Part shown: one piece after another, positions 1 through 7,344 of the stretch | How the letters are laid out: every line of letters begins with the position of its first letter | How positions within the stretch are numbered: the stretch's first letter is position 1 | DNA from: Maribacter caenipelagi | GTDB lineage: Bacteria > Bacteroidota > Bacteroidia > Flavobacteriales > Flavobacteriaceae | DNA: 64,000 bases | Reading direction: 5' to 3' | NCBI RefSeq assembly: GCF_004364175.1 | Contig: NZ_SNZW01000011.1 | Span: 1 to 64,000 of the forward strand | Program-made: the position numbers and the translations under genes | The notes under the pieces: model-generated | What the model was told of the DNA's origin: nothing | Databases searched by the model: none | Seen by the model: the letters and a program-made list of their open reading frames with translations, nothing else

Positions 1-95
1 GCAATTAGCAATTAGCAATTAGCAATTAGCAATTAGCAATTAGCAATTAGCAATTAGCAATTAGCAATTAGCAATTAGCAATTAGCAATTAGCAA
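1..95. repeat. Heptanucleotide tandem repeat (GCAATTA)13
   Basis: Thirteen perfect head-to-tail copies of GCAATTA fill bases 1-91, followed by a partial copy (GCAA). The array begins at the window edge, so its true length is unknown. A 7-bp unit runs through all three frames every 21 bases and places a TAG in each; the other strand gives TAA. The array therefore cannot be translated. It is a simple sequence repeat prone to slippage and shows none of the spacers a CRISPR would have. Confidence 0.95.
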
Positions 96-490
96 AAAAT
101 AAATTTTTCTATCTACAATACCTATTTAAATTCTAATTTCAATTCGTAATGCAACGCTGTTGTCAGTTCGAATGGTTTTTAATTCAATATGTTCATTGAA
201 TTAAAAAATGCCTGCCCGCCGGTTAGGAGGGTATCGAGAACCTTTTTGAACACGTAAGCTTCTCGATACTAATTTTCTCGTGCCTCAAAAATTCACTCGA
301 AGTGACAGTTACATAAGTCTTGCTTTAAACTTCATTGAGAAAATAGTGAGATTCATCTAAATTACGTAGCGCTCTTCACCATATTACACTAGCTAATATC
401 AAACCCAGCATTCTTGATTAGACATTAAAAAACAATTATAGTTGTCATAATGTAAAGTTTTATTTACTATTAGTAATCAATTATAGCATT
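96..490. other. Non-coding AT-rich stretch
   Basis: No convincing gene is seen here. A somewhat GC-richer patch around 210-305 contains 'tcgaga' and 'tctcgata' in opposite orientation and 'cactcgaagtgaca'. This wording resembles intergenic repeats scattered in flavobacterial genomes, but no second copy was noticed in this window. The promoter of the gene starting at 491 should lie in the last 60 bases, which are very AT-rich. Confidence 0.5.
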
Positions 491-907
491 ATGAATTTTC
501 AAATATTACCCAATAAGTTTAAATCAATAGGATTAATAATTTTCATCATTGGTTTTGTTATTCCATTTACAATAGGTTTTATAAATGGTTTATCGCAACC
601 CTTTAATTCTAATGAAACCAGTCGTTTAACAGAAAAGCTTCTTCAACCAAACCTTTTAAAGTGGCTAGATATTGTTACTATTTTTGGTATGTTAATCTAT
701 ATGCTCTCAAAAGAGAAAATAGAAGATGATTATATTACTAAACTGCGATTAGAATCTTATCAAATTACCACAATATTTTGTCTAAGCACCATCATTATTT
801 TTCATGTCATTAATAATGAAATGACATTTTATGTTTCTTACATGATATATGCATTTATGCTGCTATATTTAATAACATTTTCCCTTAAAAAGAGATTTGT
901 ACTATGA
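491..907 (+). CDS. Small four-helix membrane protein, XRE partner
   Basis: A 138-residue protein of unknown function with about four hydrophobic segments (roughly residues 12-32, 56-70, 90-108 and 112-132) joined by short polar loops. It begins with ATG at 491, and its TGA overlaps the ATG of the next gene by four bases, so the two are translationally coupled. Pairs of a small membrane protein and a 65-residue XRE regulator are common in Bacteroidota and Firmicutes; the membrane partner is usually an uncharacterised DUF. No catalytic motif is visible. Function is not assigned. Confidence 0.75.
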   Translation: MNFQILPNKFKSIGLIIFIIGFVIPFTIGFINGLSQPFNSNETSRLTEKLLQPNLLKWLDIVTIFGMLIYMLSKEKIEDDYITKLRLESYQITTIFCLSTIIIFHVINNEMTFYVSYMIYAFMLLYLITFSLKKRFVL

Positions 908-1101
908 AAAATTTGGTCAAAGTTGAAAGGGCAAGGCTAGATTTGACACAAGCACAACTTGCTGATACATTAGGAGTTTCAAGACAAACTATTCATGCGA
1001 TTGAAAAAAACAAATTTAACCCATCGGTAATTTTAGCACTTAAAATGGCAAAATTATTCAGTCTAACAGTTGAAGAATTATTCATTATAGATGAAGAATA
1101 A
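904..1101 (+). CDS. Short XRE-family transcriptional regulator
   Basis: A 65-residue protein that is almost entirely one Cro/C1-type helix-turn-helix (residues about 6-60), with the typical wording 'LTQAQLADTLGVSRQTIHAIE' split across the two helices. This compact class, resembling YozG/YdzF-type proteins, usually represses its own operon with the adjacent membrane protein. It overlaps the upstream gene by ATGA. No effector domain is present, so any signal probably comes from the membrane partner; that is inference. Confidence 0.9.
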   Translation: MKNLVKVERARLDLTQAQLADTLGVSRQTIHAIEKNKFNPSVILALKMAKLFSLTVEELFIIDEE

Positions 1102-1122
1102 ATCCAATAGAGCATTTACCTA

Positions 1123-1695
1123 CTACCCCAAAATATTAGCCACCAAATCCTGCAACTCCGCAACTACCTCATCTTCAAACCACGGATTCTTTCTTCGCCA
1201 AAAATGATTAACCGGTGAAGGATGTGGTAGTAAGAAAAACTTTGGTAGAAACTCTTTGTAATGCAAAACATTCTCCGTTAGGTTCTTTTTGGCTTGTTTA
1301 CCCAAATACTGGTCTTGGGAATATTTACCGATGAGCAGAATCAGTTTTACATTTTTAAACTGATTCCATACTTGTGAATGCCATAAAGGTGCGCATTCTT
1401 TTCTGGGTGGTAAATCGCCTGTCTTTCCCTTTCCAGGATAACAAAAGCCCATGGGCAGTACTGCAAAATTATCAGGATTGTAAAAGACTTCTTCGCTGAC
1501 ACCAAGCCACTCTCTAAGCTTTTTACCACTAGGATCATCCCACGCCTTATTTTCAACATGTGCTTTTCTGCCTGGTGCCTGACTTACCAATATAATTTTA
1601 GAATTATTTGTACCCGCAACAATAGGTCTTGGCTCTAAAGGCAAATGTGCCTTACAAACCTCGCAACCTCTTATTTCTGATAATAAATCTTGCAT
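1123..1695 (-). CDS. Uracil-DNA glycosylase family protein
   Basis: A 190-residue protein of the uracil-DNA glycosylase superfamily (COG1573-like). It shows 'VSQAPGRKA' near residue 38, corresponding to the GxxPG water-activating motif, a short cysteine-containing start (CEVCKAH), and the C-terminal 'HPSPVNHFWRRKNPWF' motif that in this superfamily supplies the DNA-intercalating histidine loop. The usual Fe-S cysteines of family 4 are only partly present (C11 and C14), so membership in a particular UDG family is uncertain. It probably removes deaminated or damaged bases. It stands alone on the minus strand and converges with the XRE gene. Confidence 0.85.
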   Translation of the reverse strand: MQDLLSEIRGCEVCKAHLPLEPRPIVAGTNNSKIILVSQAPGRKAHVENKAWDDPSGKKLREWLGVSEEVFYNPDNFAVLPMGFCYPGKGKTGDLPPRKECAPLWHSQVWNQFKNVKLILLIGKYSQDQYLGKQAKKNLTENVLHYKEFLPKFFLLPHPSPVNHFWRRKNPWFEDEVVAELQDLVANILG

Positions 1696-1790
1696 TGTAG
1701 AAATATAATATATCGCAATTTTTGTAAGCTATAGGGAGAAGCAAACTTTGATTGAACAGATTGCTTTGTACTAGGCAACGACGAATAATT

Positions 1791-2135
1791 CTATAATAAC
1801 TTTAGTGCTTCACCATCAAAAGACAAACCTTCAAAACCAGTTTCTATAAAATTTCGAATATTCTGATGAGAGCTTCCTTTTAAATCCAATAAGACCTCAT
1901 CAAAATAATATTGACCAAAACAAGCTAAGGTTTCCTCTTTTGAAAACCCCTCTTTAATAGCAAACGAAAATAATTTACACGAACCGGAGTTTTGACCCAC
2001 TTCGTTTCTAATAGCTCCGTTCGTATATGCCGTTGGTGTAAAACTGTATTTCGAATCAATCGCGACCATAGTGTCAGAAAAATTAATTTCTTTCGGTGAG
2101 GTCTTTAGTTTATTCTTGAACTCTTCTAATGTCAT
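1791..2135 (-). CDS. HopJ type III effector-family protein
   Basis: A 114-residue soluble protein matching the HopJ family in length and wording: 'FTPTAYTNGAIRNEVGQNSGSCKLFSFA' across residues 31-58 and 'CFGQYYF' near residue 75. The family is named after a Pseudomonas effector but is widespread in free-living Gammaproteobacteria and Bacteroidota without type III secretion. There is no signal peptide and no secretion system nearby, so an effector role is unlikely here. The cellular function is unknown. Confidence 0.85.
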   Translation of the reverse strand: MTLEEFKNKLKTSPKEINFSDTMVAIDSKYSFTPTAYTNGAIRNEVGQNSGSCKLFSFAIKEGFSKEETLACFGQYYFDEVLLDLKGSSHQNIRNFIETGFEGLSFDGEALKLL

Positions 2136-2247
2136 CGTTACCGGTTTTGGACTTAAATAGGATTATTTCTTAGATTTTGATATTCAAATATAACGAAACC
2201 CTATTTTTCACCTCTACTTTACCTTCGTTCAAATTCTCAAATCTATT

Positions 2248-2919
2248 TTACTTATTACCCCCAACAATTATAACGATTTCCCCTTTTGGTGGTTTCTCAG
2301 TAAAGTGTTTTAGAACTTCTTCTGCAGTACCACGAACAGTTTCTTCATATAGTTTAGTGAGCTCTCTTGAAACAGAAACGGGTCTTTCAGTACCAAAATA
2401 TTCCACGAAGTTTCCTAAAGTCTTTAATAGCTTATGCGGAGATTCATAGAAGATTATAGTACGTGGTTCTTCTGCCAATAATTTTAAACGTGTTTGCCTT
2501 CCCTTTTTTACGGGTAAAAACCCTTCAAAAACAAACTTATCATTAGGTAAGCCACTATTGACCAAGGCGGGTACAAAAGCTGTAGCACCAGGTAGACAAT
2601 CCACTTCAACTCCCGCTTCAACGCAAGCACGTGTTAATAGAAAACCAGGGTCAGAAATTGCCGGTGTACCTGCATCTGAAATTAACGCAATATTTTCTCC
2701 TCCCTTTAATTTTTCTACCAAAAAATCTACCATTTTATGCTCGTTATGCATATGGTGACTTTTCATTTGGGTACCAATTTCAAAATGATGTAACAATTTA
2801 CCACTGGTACGTGTATCTTCCGCAAGAATTAAATCTACCTCTTTAAGAACTCGAATCGCCCTTAAGGTCATATCCTCTAAATTACCAATTGGTGTTGGTA
2901 CTAAATACAGCTTTCCCAT
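2248..2919 (-). CDS. rsmI: 16S rRNA (cytidine(1402)-2'-O)-methyltransferase
   Basis: RsmI transfers a methyl group from S-adenosylmethionine to the 2'-O of C1402 in the 16S rRNA decoding centre. The tetrapyrrole-methylase fold is clear: 'LYLVPTPIGNLEDMTLRA' at the N-terminus, 'AEDTRTSGKLL', 'ALISDAGTPAISDPG' near residue 76, 'PGATAFVPALVNSGLP', and a C-terminal 'KPPKGEIVIIVGG'. The start is placed at the ATG at 2919 (223 aa), because an upstream ATG at 2958 would add a basic extension running through the terminator of the preceding gene. The neighbours tdk and alr are commonly linked to it in flavobacteria. Confidence 0.95.
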   Translation of the reverse strand: MGKLYLVPTPIGNLEDMTLRAIRVLKEVDLILAEDTRTSGKLLHHFEIGTQMKSHHMHNEHKMVDFLVEKLKGGENIALISDAGTPAISDPGFLLTRACVEAGVEVDCLPGATAFVPALVNSGLPNDKFVFEGFLPVKKGRQTRLKLLAEEPRTIIFYESPHKLLKTLGNFVEYFGTERPVSVSRELTKLYEETVRGTAEEVLKHFTEKPPKGEIVIIVGGNK

Positions 2920-2943
2920 ATATTTAAATCTCAATCTTCGAGT

Positions 2944-2970
2944 AAAAAAACCCAACACAGGTGCTGGGTT
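2944..2970 (-). terminator. Rho-independent terminator of the 230-aa gene
   Basis: The arms AACCCAACA (2949-2957) and TGCTGGGTT (2962-2970) pair with one G-T wobble around a four-base loop. Read on the minus strand, a run of seven T follows. The hairpin lies 23 bases beyond the stop at 2993 and just before the rsmI start, so it separates the two genes. Confidence 0.85.
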
Positions 2971-2992
2971 GCTGATACAAATATTGTATTAA

Positions 2993-3685
2993 TTAAGAGA
3001 ATCTACGAGATACCAATTCAATGAATCTTTCTTCATAAGGTTCTTTACCTGCCCAATTGTTATAGTCTGGCTTCACCATATTTTTTATAAATGAAATAGA
3101 GCGTTCTTCTGTGTCAATAGTATTTAATTGTGATAGTACACGGTTATAATCTTCCATTTTATCATTGAACAAATGCTTTACAAATGCCAAGCGATCGTTC
3201 AAATCTACTTTTACGTTACTTTTTGCCAAAAGATCATTTAATGATTTTGGTGCAGAATCTACTTGTTTAAAATCTTCCTTTCTTGGTGTAAAAAGCTCCT
3301 TGTCATTTTTCATTAAATCGGGCTTCGACATAAAATCTGCCAATACATCTTCTAACTCTTCGTTATCTGGCATTTCAGATATAAATCCTTTAATGGTATC
3401 CATCCCCGGATGCTTAACTATATCTTCTTCATGCGGATTACTTTCCGGCACTCCTGTATTTCCTTTCATTACGGCATTCGCCATTTCTTCGAATTTTGCC
3501 GCAATAGCATTTTTAGAAACATCAATTTCCATATCATTGAGTTCTACTTCAATAAACTTAAGCACAGCGAGTTTCTCGTATAGGTTTTTAGAAACCTCGT
3601 ACAAATTTGTTACATCATCTAAATTATCAGCAGTCAAAATTTCTGTAGATAACTTTCTCAATTCCAGTTTCAACTTATTTTTCAT
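2993..3685 (-). CDS. Conserved hypothetical helical protein
   Basis: A 230-residue soluble, acidic and mostly helical protein without signal peptide or membrane segment. The N-terminal 60 residues are heptad-like (leucine-rich, probable coiled coil), and a central acidic 'MPDNEELEDVLADF' region precedes a more conserved-looking C-terminal third ('DRLAFVKHLFNDKMEDYNRVL', about residues 163-183). It sits between rsmI and tdk, an arrangement I recall as usual in Flavobacteriaceae. No enzyme motif is recognised and no function is proposed. Confidence 0.8.
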   Translation of the reverse strand: MKNKLKLELRKLSTEILTADNLDDVTNLYEVSKNLYEKLAVLKFIEVELNDMEIDVSKNAIAAKFEEMANAVMKGNTGVPESNPHEEDIVKHPGMDTIKGFISEMPDNEELEDVLADFMSKPDLMKNDKELFTPRKEDFKQVDSAPKSLNDLLAKSNVKVDLNDRLAFVKHLFNDKMEDYNRVLSQLNTIDTEERSISFIKNMVKPDYNNWAGKEPYEERFIELVSRRFS

Positions 3686-3789
3686 CTCACAATTTTTACG
3701 GTAAAGACCTAAATAGCGGGTTTTTTAAATACCTTTATCATTCTTAAATAATAAACGAAAAACCCATTATTTTCGTCTAAAATTACAAA

Positions 3790-4434
3790 ATGTTTCTTGA
3801 AAACACAGTTAATCCTAAAGAACAATTCGGCTGGATAGAAGTCATTGCCGGGTCGATGTTTTCTGGAAAGACAGAAGAATTGATTCGTAGACTTAAGCGA
3901 GCACAGTTTGCTAAACTAAAGGTTGAAATCTTTAAACCTATGGTAGATACCCGATATGATGATGAAATGGTGGTATCGCATGATGCCAATGAAATTCGTT
4001 CTACGCCCGTACCAGCAGCTGCCAATATTCGTATTCTCGCAGATACTTGTGATGTTATCGGTATTGATGAAGCTCAATTTTTTGATGATGAAATAGTTAC
4101 TGTTTGCAATGACCTAGCGAATAAAGGTGTTAGGGTTATTGTTGCCGGATTAGATATGGACTTTAAAGGAAAACCCTTTGGTCCCATGCCTGCTCTTATG
4201 GCTACAGCAGAATATGTTACCAAAGTACACGCCATTTGCACACGTACTGGCAACTTGGCAAATTATAGTTTTAGAAAATCTAGCAATGATAATTTGGTCA
4301 TGTTGGGCGAAGTAAATGAATATGAACCTTTAAGCAGAGGTGCATATTATAAAGCTATGCTTAAAGAAAAGGTGAAAACGATGGATGTAAAATCTGAAGA
4401 AATCGATACCGTCAAAAAGAATGAAAATGGCTAA
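3790..4434 (+). CDS. tdk: Thymidine kinase (type II)
   Basis: Tdk phosphorylates thymidine to dTMP in the salvage pathway. The P-loop 'GSMFSGKT' is at residues 21-28, the 'DEAQFF' motif containing the catalytic Glu is near residue 94, and the thymidine-binding lasso follows at 'GLDMDFKGKPFGPMP'. The structural zinc of many type II kinases needs two CxxC pairs; here only one cysteine remains in the first pair ('AICTRTGNLA') and the second region reads 'SRGAYYKA', so the zinc site looks lost. Length (214 aa) is normal for Bacteroidota. It overlaps alr by 14 bases, indicating cotranscription. Confidence 0.95.
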   Translation: MFLENTVNPKEQFGWIEVIAGSMFSGKTEELIRRLKRAQFAKLKVEIFKPMVDTRYDDEMVVSHDANEIRSTPVPAAANIRILADTCDVIGIDEAQFFDDEIVTVCNDLANKGVRVIVAGLDMDFKGKPFGPMPALMATAEYVTKVHAICTRTGNLANYSFRKSSNDNLVMLGEVNEYEPLSRGAYYKAMLKEKVKTMDVKSEEIDTVKKNENG

Positions 4435-5533
4435 GGCAGAAGAAACCGTTTTAGAAATTGACTTAAAAGCTCTAGGTCATAACTACCGTTTTTTACGCTC
4501 TAAAATAAAGCCAGAAACCAAATTCATGGCAGTGGTAAAGGCTTATGCCTATGGTAGTGATTCTGTCGCTATTGCTACATATCTTCAAGGTTTAGGTATC
4601 GATTATTTTTCCGTAGCCTATGTAAATGAAGGCGTAACCTTAAGAAAAGGCGGTATTACTACTCCTATTCTAGTACTTCACCCACAAAAGGTTCATTTTA
4701 AAACGCTCATCGAAAATAATCTTGAACCTAGCATATATTCTAAAGCTATTTTATCTGATTTTATAACGGTGGCCAAAGAAATGGGTAAGACCAATTACCC
4801 TATTCACCTAAAATTTAATACGGGACTCAATAGACTAGGTTTTTCTGTTGATGAATTACCGGAAATCTCTACTCGTATTAATCATCAAAAAACAGTCCAG
4901 GTTATTGCGTTGTTATCGCACTTGGCAGCTACTGAAGATGCTAACGAAACCGACTTTACCAACCTTCAACTAGAACGGTTTGATGCTATTTGCCAAAAGG
5001 CAGATGCAATGTTTAAAACAAAGACTATAAAACATGTATTAAATACTTCGGGTATTATTAATTACGCACATGCGCAACATGATATGGTTAGAAGCGGTAT
5101 TGGTCTATATGGTTATGGTAATGAACCGCACGTAGATGATGAATTACAACCCGTAATGACCTTGAAAACGATTATTTCCCAAAAACACACCATCGCTACA
5201 GGAGAATCTGTTGGTTACAATCGTAAATACAAATCTGATCATAAAACCGTAACGGCTACCCTACCTTTGGGTCATGCAGACGGTATTGGTAGAGAATATG
5301 GCCATGGAAAAACGTATGTACTTATACATGATAAACCAGCTCCAATTATTGGTAATGTTTGTATGGATATGATCATGGTAGACGTTACCGATATTGAATG
5401 TGAAGAAGGAGATGAAGTGGAAATTTTTGGAAAAAACCTGTCTGCGAACGAATTTGCGGAAACAGCTAATACCATAACGTATGAAATACTTACGGGACTT
5501 TCTCAACGCATAAAGCGAGTTTTAATAAATTGA
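4421..5533 (+). CDS. alr: Alanine racemase
   Basis: This pyridoxal-phosphate enzyme interconverts L- and D-alanine for peptidoglycan. The PLP lysine is K40 in 'MAVVKAYAYGS'; the second catalytic residue is the Tyr in 'GESVGYNRKY' near residue 267; 'GNVCMDMIMVDVT' is the conserved C-terminal domain motif. At 370 aa it is a standalone Alr rather than the MurF-Alr fusion found in some Bacteroidota. Two starts are possible (4421 and 4427, both ATG); either overlaps the end of tdk. Confidence 0.95.
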   Translation: MKMAKAEETVLEIDLKALGHNYRFLRSKIKPETKFMAVVKAYAYGSDSVAIATYLQGLGIDYFSVAYVNEGVTLRKGGITTPILVLHPQKVHFKTLIENNLEPSIYSKAILSDFITVAKEMGKTNYPIHLKFNTGLNRLGFSVDELPEISTRINHQKTVQVIALLSHLAATEDANETDFTNLQLERFDAICQKADAMFKTKTIKHVLNTSGIINYAHAQHDMVRSGIGLYGYGNEPHVDDELQPVMTLKTIISQKHTIATGESVGYNRKYKSDHKTVTATLPLGHADGIGREYGHGKTYVLIHDKPAPIIGNVCMDMIMVDVTDIECEEGDEVEIFGKNLSANEFAETANTITYEILTGLSQRIKRVLIN

Positions 5534-5618
5534 GACGTTAACATTTTATTAAGGAATCAAATTTTTTAGTAAATTGCGTTACTTTTTAAAATTAACCATT
5601 AATATAAATTAAATAAAC

Positions 5619-6026
5619 ATGTTAAAAGAATTTAAGGATTTCATCATGACAGGAAATGTCATAGATTTAGCCGTAGCCGTATTACTTGCCGGTGCTATGG
5701 GATTAGTAGTAAGCGGTTTTGTTGGCGACATTATGATGCCAATAGTAGGACACTTTGCAGGAGGTGTAGATTTTGCTGATTTGAAAGTTGTATTAGACGA
5801 AGCTGTTGTTGCCGCTGATGGTGCAGTAACTAAACCAGAAAATGCAATTCTATATGGTAAATGGATCAATGCTATTATCAACTTAATTATCGTTGGTTTT
5901 GTATTGTTCATGATCGTTAAAGCTTATAACAAAACAAAAACTCCACCAGCTCCAGTTGAAGAGGCTCCAAAAGGACCAACAGCTGAAGAGTTATTGGCAG
6001 AAATAAGAGATGCTTTAAAAAAGTAA
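5619..6026 (+). CDS. mscL: Large-conductance mechanosensitive channel
   Basis: MscL is a homopentameric inner-membrane channel that opens on osmotic downshock. The N-terminal amphipathic helix 'MLKEFKDFIMTGNVIDLAVAV' runs straight into TM1 (residues about 15-45, with the 'GLVVSGFVGDIMMP' gate region). The periplasmic loop contains 'DLKVVLDEA', TM2 is about residues 85-107 ('INAIINLIIVGFVLFMIVKAYN'), and a cytoplasmic helical bundle ends the protein ('PTAEELLAEIRDALKK'). Length (135 aa) is standard. A strong terminator follows, so it is probably a single-gene unit. Confidence 0.97.
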   Translation: MLKEFKDFIMTGNVIDLAVAVLLAGAMGLVVSGFVGDIMMPIVGHFAGGVDFADLKVVLDEAVVAADGAVTKPENAILYGKWINAIINLIIVGFVLFMIVKAYNKTKTPPAPVEEAPKGPTAEELLAEIRDALKK

Positions 6027-6083
6027 TCTTAATAATACTCCCTAGTTCTAGGGTACCGTTGCACTGCAACTTACATTAATTAA

Positions 6084-6126
6084 AACCGTCAACTTTGTTT
6101 CGCTAACATTGTTGACGGTTCTTTTT
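6084..6126 (+). terminator. Rho-independent terminator after mscL
   Basis: The perfect 10-bp arms AACCGTCAAC (6084-6093) and GTTGACGGTT (6111-6120) are followed by CTTTTTT. A smaller palindrome, CCCTAG-TT-CTAGGG, lies just upstream, near 6040-6053. Confidence 0.9.
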
Positions 6127-6214
6127 TATAGCACACTTTCCAAATTACCTCACCATAAACAATTGTTATATTTTAAACAATTTGTTATATTTTGATTATT
6201 CTATTCTTTTTTAC

Positions 6215-6244
6215 TTGTGCAAGTACCAGTAATACGTATTTTTG
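6215..6244 (+). promoter_or_regulatory. Predicted promoter of asd
   Basis: TTG at 6215-6217 and TATTTTTG at 6237-6244 are separated by 19 bases, fitting the Bacteroidota sigma-A consensus TTG-N17-23-TAnnTTTG. The distance from the -7 box to the asd ATG is about 25 bases, leaving a short leader. Confidence 0.6.
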
Positions 6245-6268
6245 CCGCTTAATATAATTGTTTTACAA

Positions 6269-7258
6269 ATGAAAGTAGCTGTAATTGGTGCCACAGGCAT
6301 GGTTGGCGATGTAATATTGAAAGTATTGGCAGAACGTAATTTTCCATTAACGGAGTTATTATTGGTAGCCTCTGAACGTTCTGTAGGTAAAAAGATGACC
6401 TTTAAAGGTCAAGAGCATACGGTTATAGGCTTATCAGATGCTGTAGCCGCTAGGCCACATATTGCTATATTCTCTGCAGGTGGTGACACCTCTTTAGAAT
6501 GGGCTCCAAAATTTGCAGAAGTTGGTACTACCGTAGTCGATAATTCTTCTGCTTGGAGAATGGATCCGACCAAAAAATTAGTAGTTCCTGAAATCAACGC
6601 TCATGAACTTACTGCCGAAGATAAAATCATTGCAAACCCTAACTGCTCTACCATTCAATTAGTAATGGCTTTACACCCTTTACACAAAAAATATAAAATG
6701 AAACGTGTTATTGTTTCTACCTATCAGTCGGTTTCTGGTACTGGTGTAAAAGCGGTAAAACAATTGGAGAATGAAATTGCCGGGGTACAAGGCGAAATGG
6801 CTTACCCTTACCCAATTGGTAGAAATGCATTGCCTCACTGTGATGTTTTCATGGAAAACGGATACACTAAAGAGGAAATGAAATTAGCTCGTGAACCTCA
6901 AAAAATCCTAGATGATCGTACTTTTTCAATCAGTGCTACCGCAGTTAGAATACCTACCGCTGGCGGGCATTCAGAATCTGTAAATGTAGAATTTGAAAAT
7001 GATTTTGAATTGAATGAAGTCCGTCGTTTGTTAAATGAAATGCCAGGTGTAACAGTTCAAGATAATCCTGATACAAATACCTACCCAATGCCAATATACG
7101 CTCACGATAAAGATGAGGTTTTTGTGGGTCGTATACGTAGAGATGAAACACAAAGAAACACCTTGAATATGTGGATCGTTGCCGATAACCTCAGAAAAGG
7201 TGCGGCTACAAACGCTGTTCAGATTTCAGAATACCTAGTAGAAAAAGGCTTAGTTTAA
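6269..7258 (+). CDS. asd: Aspartate-semialdehyde dehydrogenase
   Basis: Asd reduces aspartyl phosphate to aspartate semialdehyde with NADPH, the branch point to lysine/diaminopimelate, threonine and methionine. The start at 6269 gives the canonical 'MKVAVIGATGMVGD' dinucleotide-binding N-terminus; an in-frame upstream ATG at 6242 would place the start inside the promoter box. The catalytic cysteine is in 'NPNCSTIQLVMAL' near residue 127, the active-site Gln in 'STYQSVSGTG', and the His in 'IPTAGGHSES'. Length (329 aa) is normal. It is monocistronic between a good promoter and terminator. Confidence 0.97.
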   Translation: MKVAVIGATGMVGDVILKVLAERNFPLTELLLVASERSVGKKMTFKGQEHTVIGLSDAVAARPHIAIFSAGGDTSLEWAPKFAEVGTTVVDNSSAWRMDPTKKLVVPEINAHELTAEDKIIANPNCSTIQLVMALHPLHKKYKMKRVIVSTYQSVSGTGVKAVKQLENEIAGVQGEMAYPYPIGRNALPHCDVFMENGYTKEEMKLAREPQKILDDRTFSISATAVRIPTAGGHSESVNVEFENDFELNEVRRLLNEMPGVTVQDNPDTNTYPMPIYAHDKDEVFVGRIRRDETQRNTLNMWIVADNLRKGAATNAVQISEYLVEKGLV

Positions 7259-7279
7259 TTTATACCCTTTACAACGTTA

Positions 7280-7317
7280 AAACCTTCAAAACTTAACTGT
7301 TTTGAAGGTTTTTTTAT
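7280..7317 (+). terminator. Rho-independent terminator after asd
   Basis: The 13-bp arms AAACCTTCAAAAC (7280-7292) and GTTTTGAAGGTTT (7299-7311) have a six-base loop and a following T run. The stem is perfect and suits termination on the plus strand. Confidence 0.9.
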
Positions 7318-7344
7318 GGTATTTTAGTGCAAACTGAACTACTC

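Noticed and set aside
1-95. CRISPR array
   Set aside because: The repeats are seven bases long and directly adjacent, with no spacers; this is a simple tandem repeat.
1791-2135. Type III secretion effector HopJ
   Set aside because: No secretion signal or secretion system is visible; the family is widespread in non-pathogens.
6231-6240. TACGTA next to the asd promoter as a nitrate-motif site
   Set aside because: Only a single hexamer is present, with no partner half-site at 16-bp spacing.
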